64,000 nt of DNA from Diogma glabrata. Lineage: Eukaryota > Arthropoda > Insecta > Diptera > Cylindrotomidae. The notes under the pieces were generated by a model, which had not been told where the DNA came from, did not search any database, and worked only from the letters and a program-made list of their open reading frames with translations. Position numbers and translations under genes: made by a program. Shown here piece by piece: positions 36,807 to 48,227 of the stretch. The DNA lies in the NCBI GenBank assembly GCA_963693315.1, contig OY856186.1:82715676-82779675 (forward strand). The letters are read 5' to 3'. Position 1 is the stretch's first letter; each line of letters begins with the position of its first letter.

Positions 36807-39800
36807 GCTCATCACATGAGGCGGCATGTGATGATAGCTTCTCCAAACTACGTCTTTTGATATTCGATATCAACTCCCGTCGACAATTCTTGGTTGACAC
36901 AGGTGCTGAAGTGTCAGTTCTCCCCGCAACTACAGAGGAAAAACTCTCGAAGAAATCAGCTTTCACTCTCTACGCTGCTAACGCCACTCCTGTTAGTACA
37001 TATGGTAACAAAACTCTAACTCTAAACATTGGTCTCAGACGTGTGTTCTGTCAGACCTTTGTTATCGCCAATGTTACCATCCCTATTCTTGGAGCTGATT
37101 TCTTGAACAAGTATGGTCTCCTAGTGGACATTAAAAATCGACGCCTCGTCGATCCACTAACATCCTTGTTCACTCTCGCCAAAATCTCCACTTCTCCAAC
37201 GCTCTCGCTAACAACCATCAATAATGATACGGTTGATATTCAAATTAGAAATATCCTTAATGATTTCAAGGGTATCACTTCTCCACATGACCTAGCTAAG
37301 CCGGTCAAACATAACGTGACTCATGTCATTGAGACTCACGGTCCTCCCGTCGCTTGTAAGTACCGACGATTAGCTCCTGACAAATTGGCCATCGCAAAGA
37401 CGGAATTCGACATTATGTTGTCGCAAGGCATTTGCCGACCGTCAATAAGCCCTTGGTCCTCTCCTCTCCACCTCGCCAAAAAGAAGAACGGCGAGTGGAG
37501 ACCTTGCGGTGACTACCGCTCTCTTAACAATGTCACTATTCCTGATAATTATCCTATTTCACATATTCAGGATTTTTCGCATCAGCTTCATGGATGCAAA
37601 TTTTTCTCCACTATCGATCTTGTCCGCGCATATCATCAAATTCCTATTGATGAGCGCGATATTGCAAAAACTGCAATTTCAACTCCGTTCGGACTCTTCG
37701 AATTCGTTCGAATGACTTTCGGATTGCGAAACTCTGCGCAATCCTTCCAACGGTTTATGCATTCTCTTCTCCGAGACCTAAATTTCTGTTTCATCTACAT
37801 AGATGACCTCCTTATTGCTTCTGAAACCTTTGAGGAACACCTCAAATATCTTAGCACTGTTTTTGAGCGTCTTTCCGACGCTGGTCTCATTATCAACGTT
37901 GATAAATGCAACTTTGCTAAAACCAACGTTGACTTTCTCGGACATTCTATTGATTCATCTGGAATCAAACCTACTGCTGAACGTGTCGATGCTATCAATT
38001 GTTTCGAACGTCCCGAAACAGTAATGCAACTCCGCCGTTTTCTCGGAATGATTAACTTCTACCGACGATTCATTCCTCATGCTGGTGGCAATCAAGCCAT
38101 TCTCAACGATTTCCTTAAAGGCTCCAAAAAGAATGACAAACGTGTCATTCAATGGTCCGAAGACGCCATTCAAGCCTTCGACTTATGCAAGCGGCAACTC
38201 AGTGAGGCAACAATTCTTTCTCACCCCTTACACTCTGCCCAACTTGCCGTAATGGTCGACGCTTCCGATAAGGCAATTGGCGCTGTTGTCCAACAAAAAA
38301 TTAACGACTGTTGGACACCACTTAGTTTCTTCTCTGTGCGACTCGATGAAACGCAACAGAAATACAGCGCTTATGATCGCGAACTCCTTGCAGCCTATTC
38401 TGCAATTAAACACTTCCGTTATCTCCTTGAAGGTAGAACCTTCACACTCTTTACCGATCATAAGCCACTCATTTACGCTTTGTCGCAGAACCCTGCCAAA
38501 GCTAGTCCTCGCCAATTCCGCCATTTAGATTTCATCAGTCAATTCACGACTGATATTCGCCACATTTCTGGAATTGATAATGTAGTTGCCGATACACTTT
38601 CTCGTGTCGAGCAAATATCAATTCCAGAAAACATTAACTACGATGAAATTGCTGACGCTCAGTTCAACGATAACGAACTAAAGGAATTAGTGGACACTAG
38701 TCCCACACTTCAATTCCGATCCATTCCAGTATCGTTTGGCAATTCTAATGCCAAAACTATTTTATGTGATATCTCTTCTGGTAATCCACGACCTTTTATT
38801 CCAAAGCAATTTCGTCAATCTGTTTTCAATAGTCTCCATAATTTATCTCACCCAGGAGTCCACAGTTCTGTCAAACTCCTTACTGAAAAAGTCATTTGGC
38901 CATCCATTAAAAAGGATGTACGACAAATGGCTCAGAACTGCCTGGCTTGCCAAAAGGCAAAAGTTTCTCGCCATACTCAATCTCCTTTAGGTAACTATCC
39001 TTCCACTTCTCAAAGATTTTCCGAGATTCATATGGACATTATTGGTCCACTTCCTACCTCTGAGGACAAACGCTATTGTGTCACTATTATTGACCGCTAT
39101 AGTCGCTGGCCTGAAGCCATTCCTATCTCGGATATCACAGCTGAAACGGTAGCATCAGCTCTCTACTCCAATTGGATTTCTCGTTTCGGAGTACCTTCAG
39201 TAATCGTCACTGATCAGGGCTCCCAATTCGAATCCAATCTCTTTAACGAGTTGTCAAAACTAATCGGTTTCGAACGCAAACGAACTACAAGTTACAATCC
39301 AAAATGTAACGGCCTCATTGAACGTTGGCACCGAACTTTAAAATCTGCGATAATGGCCTACGACAGAACGGATTGGACGCGTATATTACCGTCAATACTA
39401 CTAGGTTTACGAACCACTTTCCGTGAAGACTTCCAATCTTCATCGGCAGAGCTCGTCTATGGTACTAACATTCGTCTTCCTGGTGAATTCTTTACCGAAA
39501 ACTCCACTTCTACTCCTCAATCTGATTTCGTTTCACAATTGAAACAACATTTTAATCACCTTCGTCCATCTATTGCGTCAAGACACACTTCTCCTAATGT
39601 TTTCGTCTCAAAAAATCTCCAGTCTTGTTCGCATGTCTTCTTACGTACTGACTTAGTACGTAAATCTCTTCAACCTCCATACGAAGGTCCTTTCCAAGTC
39701 ATCAGTCGCGATGATAAAAATTTCGTTATTGACCGTAAAGGTCAACACAATCGAGTTTCCATCGACAGATTAAAACCTTGCTTTAGGGAACAATCTAAAG

Positions 39801-40087
39801 ATGACTTAACTCAAAACTCACCTACTTTGAGTACTGATCTCAGTCGCGCAGACGAAACTTCGTCTTCTACAGATAAAGTCCATTCTACTCTTCCGGACAC
39901 ATCCTCGTCTTTCCCTTCTACCTCTGAAGATGCGAGGAAACGCGACGCTAAAGCGAATGTTTCAACTAAGAAGGTCAGATTTAATCTTATTCCTCAAACA
40001 CAATTATTCCACCCTGCATCTACAATTACGCGAGCAGGTAGAACCACTCGCACCCCTGTTCGTTTCCTTTGTGCCGTAGCACAATAA
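36761..40087 (+). CDS. pol: Pol polyprotein of Ty3/gypsy element 2 (PR-RT-RNaseH-IN)
   Basis: Open frame of 1,108 codons, entered by -1 frameshifting near 36800. Protease [10 protein letters not shown] at about residue 46. [15 protein letters not shown] near 245 and YIDD near 345. RNase [12 protein letters not shown] near 498, [17 protein letters not shown] and TDHKPL. Integrase: zinc module HNLSHPGV ... CLACQ (about 692-730) and core residues in [18 protein letters not shown] (about 816) and [13 protein letters not shown] block ([12 protein letters not shown]) follows. The C-terminus has a roughly 100-residue Ser/Thr-rich extension ending with KKVRF and [13 protein letters not shown], a tail absent from the element 1 ORF. 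All catalytic motifs are present and there are no stops, so the element may be active. Confidence 0.93.
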   Translation: MQIILPKIFYSKKLLSSSHEAACDDSFSKLRLLIFDINSRRQFLVDTGAEVSVLPATTEEKLSKKSAFTLYAANATPVSTYGNKTLTLNIGLRRVFCQTFVIANVTIPILGADFLNKYGLLVDIKNRRLVDPLTSLFTLAKISTSPTLSLTTINNDTVDIQIRNILNDFKGITSPHDLAKPVKHNVTHVIETHGPPVACKYRRLAPDKLAIAKTEFDIMLSQGICRPSISPWSSPLHLAKKKNGEWRPCGDYRSLNNVTIPDNYPISHIQDFSHQLHGCKFFSTIDLVRAYHQIPIDERDIAKTAISTPFGLFEFVRMTFGLRNSAQSFQRFMHSLLRDLNFCFIYIDDLLIASETFEEHLKYLSTVFERLSDAGLIINVDKCNFAKTNVDFLGHSIDSSGIKPTAERVDAINCFERPETVMQLRRFLGMINFYRRFIPHAGGNQAILNDFLKGSKKNDKRVIQWSEDAIQAFDLCKRQLSEATILSHPLHSAQLAVMVDASDKAIGAVVQQKINDCWTPLSFFSVRLDETQQKYSAYDRELLAAYSAIKHFRYLLEGRTFTLFTDHKPLIYALSQNPAKASPRQFRHLDFISQFTTDIRHISGIDNVVADTLSRVEQISIPENINYDEIADAQFNDNELKELVDTSPTLQFRSIPVSFGNSNAKTILCDISSGNPRPFIPKQFRQSVFNSLHNLSHPGVHSSVKLLTEKVIWPSIKKDVRQMAQNCLACQKAKVSRHTQSPLGNYPSTSQRFSEIHMDIIGPLPTSEDKRYCVTIIDRYSRWPEAIPISDITAETVASALYSNWISRFGVPSVIVTDQGSQFESNLFNELSKLIGFERKRTTSYNPKCNGLIERWHRTLKSAIMAYDRTDWTRILPSILLGLRTTFREDFQSSSAELVYGTNIRLPGEFFTENSTSTPQSDFVSQLKQHFNHLRPSIASRHTSPNVFVSKNLQSCSHVFLRTDLVRKSLQPPYEGPFQVISRDDKNFVIDRKGQHNRVSIDRLKPCFREQSKDDLTQNSPTLSTDLSRADETSSSTDKVHSTLPDTSSSFPSTSEDARKRDAKANVSTKKVRFNLIPQTQLFHPASTITRAGRTTRTPVRFLCAVAQ
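36794..36838 (+). promoter_or_regulatory. -1 ribosomal frameshift signal, element 2: slippery heptamer plus hairpin
   Basis: The gag codons CCA AAA AAC TTT TAA contain the heptamer A AAA AAC (36794-36800). After a 6-nt spacer (or 9 nt if the basal pairs are not counted) comes a strong stem-loop: CATCACATG (36810-36818), loop AGGCGG, CATGTGATG (36825-36833). Basal GCT/AGC pairs (36807-36809 with 36836-36838) extend it across a 2-nt bulge. Pol is open in the -1 frame. This is the canonical layout of an eukaryotic -1 frameshift site. Confidence 0.85.
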
Positions 40088-40116
40088 TTTCTATATCGTC
40101 TCATCTTCGATGGCAC

Positions 40117-40130
40117 TAGGGGGGGAGTGT
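40117..40130 (+). other. Polypurine tract of element 2
   Basis: CTAGGGGGGGAGTG lies immediately before the 3' LTR, the expected plus-strand primer position. Confidence 0.8.
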
Positions 40131-40845
40131 TGTGGCGAACATTTTAATTAAATTTTAAAAAATTAAAATTGAGTTGGCGATGTTTTTTATGTAACTGATT
40201 ATTAAAAAGAAAAACAAAAAATTATTCATTCTAATTTTTCCATAAATATTAAAACTTCTCGTTTTTCTTAAAATAATAAAAAGTTCTAATTTTTCGGTTT
40301 ATGAAAAAGTCTTTTACTTTTTTTGTTCTTAATTGCTAAAGTTCCTTTATTATATTTTCACTTTTAAATATAAAATACAATTGATAAGTAAAGATTTTAA
40401 ATGTTCGATAAATGTTGTTAAAGTTTAAAAAATATGAAACTAAAGTTTTTGTTAAGAAACTTCAATTAACTCACTCCTGTGACTTGTTCTGATATAACAT
40501 AAATTTAGAAATTAAATGTTTTTATAATAATAAATGTGTTTATTGAAAATTAAAAAGATGAAATCTAACTGTTAAAATAGAAAAATCTTCTCCGAGTAAA
40601 TAATTTGAATCCAGCTATTAAGAAATCATTTATTAGTTCGCTGGTTACATATTACAAGATTGTGGATTGCAAATATTTAATAACAAGATCGAACAGCTTT
40701 TTTCGGTAATAGCGTGAATGACTAGCTATTGCTCCTGGATTAACAACAACAATAAAATAGCTGGAATACATCTTACTCAACTCCACAACCAACTCCTCAC
40801 CGGCTCAACCTTACTCTCATCTGCATTATAGCTCTTATAGCTATA
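40131..40845 (+). repeat. 3' LTR of element 2
   Basis: 715 bp, starts TGTGGCGAAC, three substitutions from 34740-35454. Confidence 0.93.
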
Positions 40846-41411
40846 GATAGTGTTAATAATTAATTAAAATATGATAATTGCCAGATCTAATTATAGCACA
40901 TTAAAATGTATAATTTAAATTTGCAAGAGATGTCTCTGTCTCTTTTGATATATCAAAATCATTGTAAATATAAAACTTTTTTTATTAATTCATTCTATTA
41001 AAATTAACATACAATTAGTGAACAACAAAAATAAAGTAATACTATGTCTTGACGTAGCAATTAATTGACTACAATTATCCTACACTCCAATTAATTGATG
41101 CGTGAAGACGTAAAATATGGCAATAATTGAAGACTACAATAATTATGTTTTCTACTCAAATTATTGTACTCAATTATCTTAGTTTTCGTAACTGACGCTT
41201 GGAACACTTTAGTTGCTCCAAATGACGTTAGTATATTGTTATAGAAAATAGTTGTTTTTGAATTCAAAATATTTTATAAAAAGTTTTTTGTTTGTTTCAT
41301 TCAGATATAATGCCATCCGTAAGTAACATTAGAATTGTAATTAAAATTATGAATATTTAAATTGGAATATATTTTTCCTTTATTAAGAATACTATTGCGG
41401 TTATTCAAACG

Positions 41412-42576
41412 ATGAAAAGTTTGATAATGCGCCGACAAAAAAGAAAATGTGATAATGAAATATTTAGACGGAAACTAAAGGTAATGATTCTACAAACAAT
41501 GGAAACACAAAGAATCATTACATTAAAAATACTGAAGTTAAAACTTAAAGGAAAAACAAAAATATGGACCGTTCCCGAGCTGTGGCATCCAAAACCAAAT
41601 GGTTTTTACGAAGAAGTTGTTGTTAAACTCTCTGACGAAAGGTTTCAAAAAAAATTCCGTGTTTCACGTACGGTTTTTATTTATTTATGTAACACTCTCA
41701 AAGACACGTTACACAAAAGTGATACAGTCATGAGAAACGCAACAAGTGTCGAGAAACGGGTGATAATCGCCTTACATATTTTAAAATCAAACTGTGATCT
41801 TGGATCTGTAGCTGATTTGTACAAAGTTGAAAAAAGTAGCGTTGGACACATTGTTCAGGAAGTGTGTCAAGCAATTGTGCAGCAATTGTACCACAAACAG
41901 ATCCGCTTACCATCACTAGAATGTAAGTTTCCAAACACTTTCAGAGCATTGGATGGAACGCATATCCCAATCAAAAAACCTACAACTTCTGCAGAGGACT
42001 ATTTCAACTATAAGCAATACTTTTCCATCAATGTTTTAGCTATGGTTGATGATGACTATATATTTAGGTAGTATATATGGAGTTTTTATAATATATTTGT
42101 TAAAACAATTCTAATTTTATTGTAGATATATTAATACTGGTCGTCCTGGTGGAATACATGATGCTGCTATATTGCGAGACTCTTTATTATTTAAATTTTT
42201 TGAAGAAAATAAAACAAAGCACCACATTCTCGCCGGTGGAGCTTTTCCCTTGAAAAGTTGGTTGTTAAAACCATATAGCGGTAGTAGTTTAAGCCCCGTC
42301 CAACAATATTTCAACTATCGGTTGAGCTCTGCACGCATGCGAGTAGAGAATGCGTTTGGAAGATTGAAAGGCAGATGGAGAATACTCCTAAAACGCATCG
42401 ATTTTGACTTAAATAATACAAAACAAATAATAAAATGTTGTATAGTTCTGCACAATTTATGTGAGAAGTATAAATGTCAATTTTATGAGAGGTGGTTGGA
42501 GAGGTCTGCAACTGAAGAGCAAGATTTCCTTGTAGTCCCTCAGCCAAACTATCGTGAAACACGTACCACAAGTTGA
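41412..42576 (+). CDS. Harbinger-type DDE transposase
   Basis: Two exons: 41412-42067 and 42126-42576, joined at a GTAGTA donor and a TTGTAG acceptor in phase, giving 368 residues. An optional first exon (ATGCCATCC at 41310-41318, intron to 41387) would join in frame and add 11 residues at the N-terminus. A helix-turn-helix-like region sits around 85-150 (SVEKRVIIALHILKSNCDLG, SVADLYKVEKSSVGHIV). Catalytic motifs are ALDGTHIPIKKP (first Asp), TGRPGGIHDAAILRDS (second Asp) and RVENAFGRLKGRWRIL (Glu), typical of the DDE_Tnp_4/HARBI1 family. LAGGAFPLKSWLLKPY matches the conserved GD-AFPL block, but with Gly where many members have Asp. The protein would cut and paste the element together with its Myb-like partner. 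No stops are seen, so it may be active. Confidence 0.88.
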
Positions 42577-42730
42577 CAGCAAAAACGCGATGTGCTAGCT
42601 ACACAGCTTTATGCAGACCACACATCTGGTTAATACTAATTTTCTTTTTTAAATAAAATTATATAATAATAAATTTAAAATAACAAATTTTAAATAAAAA
42701 TAAATAAATAAATTTTAATTAATAATAATA

Positions 42731-42985
42731 ATAAATTCGTTGTATAATTTGTAAATAAATAAATGTTATTTATTTATTTATTTATTAAATAAATATTTGT
42801 AAATAAATGTTAAATAATAAATAAATAAATAAATTTTAAATAATAATAATAAGTTCGTTATATTTGTAAATAAATAAATATTATTTATTTATTAAATAAA
42901 TATTTGTAAATAAATGTTATATAATAAATAAATAAATAAATTTTAAATAACAATAATAAATTCGTTATATAATTTGTAATTTAGT
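42731..42985. repeat. Tandem repeat between the converging Harbinger genes
   Basis: A unit of about 108-119 bp beginning AAATTCGTT(G/A)TATAATTTG and rich in TAAATAAATA repeats occurs twice, plus a partial third copy (starts near 42733, 42851 and 42960). It lies in the 3' untranslated space of both genes. Confidence 0.65.
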
Positions 42986-43033
42986 TTATTATTAAAAATT
43001 TTAAATTAACTATGTTTAAAAATAAATATGAAA

Positions 43034-43788
43034 TCATTTAGATTGATGTTCTAAAAACTTTATTAAGGCGTTAGAAAGTTTGTTGTCAATATCTTCTTGA
43101 TATTTTTGACGTTCATCGCGGTCTTCTTCTAGTTGTAGCATTTTTTGTAGTATATTGTTGTTCTCTCTTCCCATTTCCACTAATTCCTCAAGCGTCTGAT
43201 CAATAACGCGCTTTGATTTTTTTTTTGCCTTTTAGATAAATCATCTCTTATTTCAGCATCAATATCTAATGGCTCAATGCTATAAATTATTAAAAAAAAT
43301 GTTATTGATACAAACGATTTCAATTTTGAAAATAATTTTAAATAAAAAAATTTTACCTTACATCAAAGCTGCTGCTTGGGATACTGTCATCTCCTAAATC
43401 CATATTATATTTATCTTTAGCACCGAGAATAATATTCAGATCATCATAAAAGATCCAATCAGGTACCGCTTGTCCTTTAAAAAAATATGAAATCAATATG
43501 ATGGTTTTATTTTAACATTCAACAAAATATAAAATGCCTACCAGATTTTGGTTTTCTTTTTCCAAATTCCTGTTTTAAATTAGCGATTTTGTTTTTAACT
43601 TCTTCCCGAGATCTAACAAACCCGAACTCATTCATTTTTTCTGCAATTAGTTGGTAAATTTCATTATGACGCCGAGATTTTGAAAACATTTTTGAAATAT
43701 TTTCGTCTTTCCAAATACTGATAACTATTTGGGTTTCATCTATATGAAAATGTTTTTTTTTTAACTTTTGTTCATTTATTGAAGACAT
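43034..43788 (-). CDS. Myb/SANT-like DNA-binding protein of the Harbinger element (possibly frameshifted)
   Basis: Three minus-strand exons fit: 43788-43542, 43474-43357 and 43279 downward, with in-phase GT-AG junctions. Exon 1 holds a tri-helical Myb/SANT-like or MADF-like domain (TQIVISIWKDENISKMF, IYQLIAEKMNEFGF, VKNKIANLKQEFGK), which in this superfamily helps the transposase reach the nucleus and the element ends. Exon 2 contains QAVPDWIFYDDLNIILG. Exon 3 reads normally to SKRQKKN, then meets an A10 run (43226-43217). Read literally, the frame ends soon after, at 43180. In the shifted frame a well-formed coiled-coil tail (ELVEMGRENNNILQKMLQLE) runs to a TGA at 43034. This is either a homopolymer sequencing error or a real inactivating indel. 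Confidence 0.75.
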
Positions 43789-44061
43789 TTTAGTGAAATT
43801 AATGTTATCAAAATAAAATGTACAACGAAAATTCTTTTACCAATTGTATTGTCTAGATTCAAATAATGTACTACAAAAAAATAATAATTGACAAACTGAA
43901 ACAATTGAAAAATTGTTTTCAGTTAGTTTTAGTATTGACCACTAAGCGTCAGGTCGAAATAATTGCCCAACAATTTCATTAGTCAAGACTGAAACTACAA
44001 TTAATTGACCTAAACAATATATTGTAGTAACCAATTAATTGCTACGTCAAGACATAGTATT

Positions 44062-45800
44062 TGATTAAATTTTTGAAATTTTTTTTGTGTAAAATTTGGA
44101 AACAATCATTCAACTCTAAGGTGTGTCCCCGGCCACTTAAAGTTGAGAGGTTGCGGCAAAAAATCTCTTGGACAAGTTCGCGAGCTGGCCATATCCGGGT
44201 ACAGGTTTGGCTAGAGCCAAAAAAGTCGAATAATCTAGGGCATTATAACTTCCGTTTGAATCATAATATTTTAATAAAATTTATCAATATTGAATATTTG
44301 AACATATTTCTATCATTTGTTTCCAAATGACAACATTGGCGTTCCAGGTTCCTGAAAAATCAGCTGTTTTAAAAATTTAATAAACTTTGTTGTCCTTGAT
44401 CTTGCTGAAAATGGCCAATCTCACATTTGAAAACTTTTCACGCGTTGAATAGAACATAAATCTTTCCAAAATTTTTAAAAAAAATAGTTCAAGTCTAGAG
44501 GTTGAGACACCAGGACTGTTAGAACAAAAACAAACGCAAACGGCCATGCCTTCCTCATTTTTGAGTTTATGTTGTTTAAACTCATACTAGCTTTTAGATA
44601 AACTTTTCAACTATAACCTCGAAGATTTTCAGCTTTCTAACCCAAGAGGTTTCAATGTAATTAGCATTATACCTAATGCATGCCATTCAATTACAACAAC
44701 AACTACCATAAAAATATCCCATAGAAGTATTAAATAAATTTTCTTTTGTTTTTTTTTGAGTTTTTATTTTTTTTCGCAAAATTTTAAAATAAAAGTAAAA
44801 CAAAGCTGAGTTGAATTATTATTGTTTTAAATTAAGGAATATTTCGGAAATTTGGAAATTTGGAATATTTAGAAGTGGGCTAGTTGAAATAAATATATGC
44901 ATATTGACTACACATTTACAAAAGTTTTTCTAAATTGTAGATATTTGAATTATTTGAGGTGTAAAAATAGTTTGACAGTTTTAGATTATAAATTATGTGT
45001 GGTGGTGTTGTAGGTGTGACGTTGTGAGAACGTTTATTTGCTCTTTGGTGGATTTAATATGTTATTAAAAGTAGTTTTAACCAAATTAAATAAAACTGTT
45101 CCGAAATCGTATTGATAAAGTAGTTTCCGTTAATGTATTTAGTTTGGTTTGATAAATTTTTTGGATTATTCTGTTTCTACTTAAAATTTTTAACTAAACT
45201 AATCTGACACATCCAATTCTATTTGTACACAAATCTGTCTGGTCCCGAAATCTACCTATTTCTAGCGGATATACGTGCCGCTTGGAGTTTTTTTGACTGT
45301 CGATTGTCGCCAGAGAAGAGAATTCCATATTCAGCACCAAATTCTTATATTTGATTGATAACAGTTCGCATGTTAAAACCCAGCTTAAGTTTTTGACGAG
45401 AAATCATCGGGCTTTACGTATGCGTATGCACCTGAAAATAAATTTCATGCTCGAAAATGTGTATTATGTGTATTTATTTCGGAACGAAATTTAAAATCTA
45501 CAAGATGGAAAAAAATCTACAAAATTTATTCGTTTCCTTTTATTTTGGTTTTGTATATAGGGAAAATAATTTATTTTCATCAGCATACCGTCCTTTAACC
45601 GAAATTTAAATAAAGTGCTTTTAGACAATCAAACAAACGGTATGTTTATCAATATCATCATTTATAAAACGAGCCCGCACACGATCAAAGTTTTCGTCAA
45701 GTCTTTATACTCATTTTTTCTCTAATATATCCTACACTACATTTTTTTCTCAAATTTTCTTTTTCATTTTTTTCAAATCATTACACCACTTTTCCTGTAT
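44062..45800. other. No gene recognised
   Basis: No domain-bearing frame. AT-rich with scattered T runs. Confidence 0.5.
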
Positions 45801-46341
45801 AGAGCGATTTTTCTGTTCCGGTGTTTACAGCAATGGCGCTGCGGTGGAAAAGGGGATAAGAGAAAAATCACTAAAATTTTATATGGGATTCCATACAAAA
45901 CGCAACTTGAATAATTTTAAAAGTTATCCATGAAATTTATCATTTTACCACAATTGAACAATTTTAATTTGATTATAAAGTATTGACCATATATTAATCG
46001 TAATATAAAATATTATTCTTAAGTCGCTCAAAAAAGAAACATAAAGGTTGCCAACATTTCCCATACAAAGTTGTATGAAAAATTTAACCTATTTTCGTAT
46101 TTGTTTACGGACAGAAAAAATAAAATATTTTATATTTTATGCTTATTATATAGTCAATAATAGTTCATAAACAAATTTAAATTATTTAATTGTAGTAAAA
46201 TGAGAAATTTTATAGATAACTTTAAAAATAATTCAACTTGTGTTTTGTATGAAATCCCATATAAAATTTTTTGAATTTATTCTCTAATCCCTCTTTTGCA
46301 GCGCCATTGCGGTAAACACCGGAACAGAAAAATCGCTCTAA
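45801..46341. mobile_element. MITE array, unit 1
   Basis: Starts AGAGCGATTTTTCTGTTCCG and ends with its inverted counterpart GGAACAGAAAAATCGCTCT. The terminal repeats are about 45 bp, also including ACAGCAATGGCGCTGC and GCAGCGCCATTGCGGTA. It is 540 bp and non-coding. TA lies between adjacent units. Confidence 0.8.
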
Positions 46342-46885
46342 AGAGCGATTTTTCTGTTCCGGTGTTTACCGCAATGGCGCTGCAAAAGGGGGATAAGAGA
46401 AAAAATCACATAAATTTTATATGAAATGCCATACAAAACACAATTTGAATCATTTTAAAAGTTATCTATGAAATTTTTCATTTTACCACAATTGAACAAT
46501 TTTAATTTGCTTATGAAGTATTATTGAATATATATTAAGCGTAATATGTAAAATTTTATTCTTAAATCGCTCAAAAAAGAAACATAAAAATTGCCAAAAT
46601 TTCCCATACAAAGTTGAATGAAAAATTTAACCTATTTTTGTATTTGTTTTACGGACAGAAAAAATAAAATATTTTATATATTATGTTTAATATATAGTTA
46701 ATAATAGTTCATAAACAAATTTAAATTATTTAATTGTAGTAAAATGAGAAATTTCATAGATAATTTTAAACATAATTCAACTTGTGTTTTGTATGAAATC
46801 CCATATAAAATTTTTTGAATTTATTCTCTTATCCCCTTTTTGCAGCGCCATTGCGGTAAACACCGGAACAGAAAAATCGCCCTAT
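46342..46885. mobile_element. MITE array, unit 2
   Basis: Same family and same length as unit 1, starting directly after CTCTAA. Its right end carries a small change (AATCGCCCT for AATCGCTCT). Confidence 0.8.
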
Positions 46886-47463
46886 AGAGCGATTTTTCTG
46901 TTCTTGTGTTTGCCGACATGGTGCAACAAATGGGGGATAGGAGAAAAATTCACAAAAATTTGATATGGAATTACATACAAAACACTATTTGAATAATTTT
47001 AAAAGTTATCAATGAAATTTCTCATTTTACCACTATTGCACAATTTTAATTTGCTTATGCAGTATTATTGACTATAGCCGTGTTCGATTTGACTGAAACA
47101 ACTGAAGCAACTGAAAAATTAAATGCAATTGTTGTTGTTTTTTCAGTTGTTTCAGTCAAACCGAACGAACCTTATATATTAAGCGTAACATATAAAATAT
47201 TATTCTTAAGTCGCTCAAAAAAGAAGCATAAAAATTGTCAAAATTTTCCATACAAAGTTGTATGAAAAATTTAACCTATATTTATTATTTTCGTATTTGT
47301 TTTACGGACAGAAGAAAATAAAATATTTTATATATTATGCTTAATATATAGTCAATCATAGTTCATAAACAAATTTATTATTTAATTGTAGCAAAATAAG
47401 AAATTTCATTGATAATTTTTAAAATTATTCAAGTTGTGTTTTGTATGAAATCACATATAAAAT
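46886..47463. mobile_element. MITE array, unit 3, right end missing
   Basis: The left terminus is diverged (TTCTTGTGTTTGCCGACATGG). The body follows units 1 and 2 up to the CACATATAAAA region, then the homology stops and the right inverted repeat is absent. It carries a 95-bp insertion at 47077-47172. Confidence 0.75.
47077..47172. repeat. Small palindromic insertion in unit 3
   Basis: Arms GTTCGATTTGACTGAAACAA (from 47082) and TTGTTTCAGTCAAACCGAAC (to 47166) face each other. Units 1 and 2 lack this segment, so it inserted after the array formed or into this unit beforehand. Confidence 0.7.
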
Positions 47464-48227
47464 AAATAAATAACAATATGTTTATTGAATAAAATAAAAG
47501 AAAACACAATTCTTATATATAATAGAACAAAAATAGAACCTAATAATAATAAATAATTCAAAGAAAAATCACTTTATTTATAAATTATTGTATAATTTTT
47601 TCATTAATAATCTATAAAGAAAGGGATTAATACAAATAAATCAAATAATAAAAAACCAAACTAAAAGTTTTTATTTTATATAAATATTTTTTGTAATTGC
47701 ATAGTATGTATTTTGAATCTAAAAGCTTTTGATTGACAAAAATACTCGCATATGGTCAAACTTGCTTGTTAAACTAGCTTCAAACCCGGCAATCAAAATT
47801 TTGGTCAAGCAGGTCAAACACGTGTAATTTGTTGGACAAGCACATCAAGTGAGCTCGTAGATGATCAAAGATTTCGCCAAACACGTAATGCTTGGCCAAA
47901 TGTTTGATCGTCTACCTCCTTAGACCGTTTTAACTTTAATATCAAATATCAAAGCCTAAAAACAGCTACTTCTAATTATTTATTTAATTTTTTAACATTA
48001 TATTTTCTTGTTCTCGCAACAAACCGACCGGTACCGACGAGTCCAAAATATCAATGATAGTACTATCGATTTTTTAAATAAATTATAATAGTTTTTTTTA
48101 AATAATTAAATTTTGTTCTGAGTGAAAATAAAGGACACAATCCAAAAACAAGGAATATAATGAATTTAAATTCTCACTCAAGTCGTTCCGATAAAACAAC
48201 TGGTGTACGCTCAAAAACTTTACTATA
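47464..48227. other. No gene recognised
   Basis: AT-rich; no domain. A patch at 47750-47930 repeats the word GTCAA/TTGGTCAAGC several times. Confidence 0.45.

Larger units (their letters stand above)
34740..40845 (+). mobile_element. Ty3/gypsy LTR retrotransposon, apparently intact (element 2)
   Basis: A complete 6,106-bp element: LTRs at 34740-35454 and 40131-40845 (715 bp each, three substitutions by eye), PBS, gag, pol in -1 frame, purine tract. Gag and Pol align with element 1 throughout, but the two elements are clearly different families (unrelated LTRs, many amino-acid differences). No clear target duplication could be found: ACATA precedes the 5' LTR, and the right LTR boundary is uncertain by a few bases. 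No env gene. Confidence 0.95.
41038..44061. mobile_element. Harbinger (PIF) DNA transposon with both genes
   Basis: ACTATGTCTTGACGTAGCAA at the left (41041) is matched in reverse complement at the right (to 44058), with at least 27 bp of perfect terminal repeat. The symmetry runs to 41038 and 44061. Inside are a transposase gene (plus strand) and a Myb/SANT-like gene (minus strand), converging on a tandem repeat. This is the classic two-gene layout of Harbinger. A 3-bp target duplication, usual for the superfamily, could not be made out because the flanks are ambiguous. Confidence 0.88.

Noticed and set aside
44061..44330. 89-residue plus-strand frame just beyond the Harbinger right end
   Set aside because: It starts in the flank, has no homologous motif and low-complexity composition.
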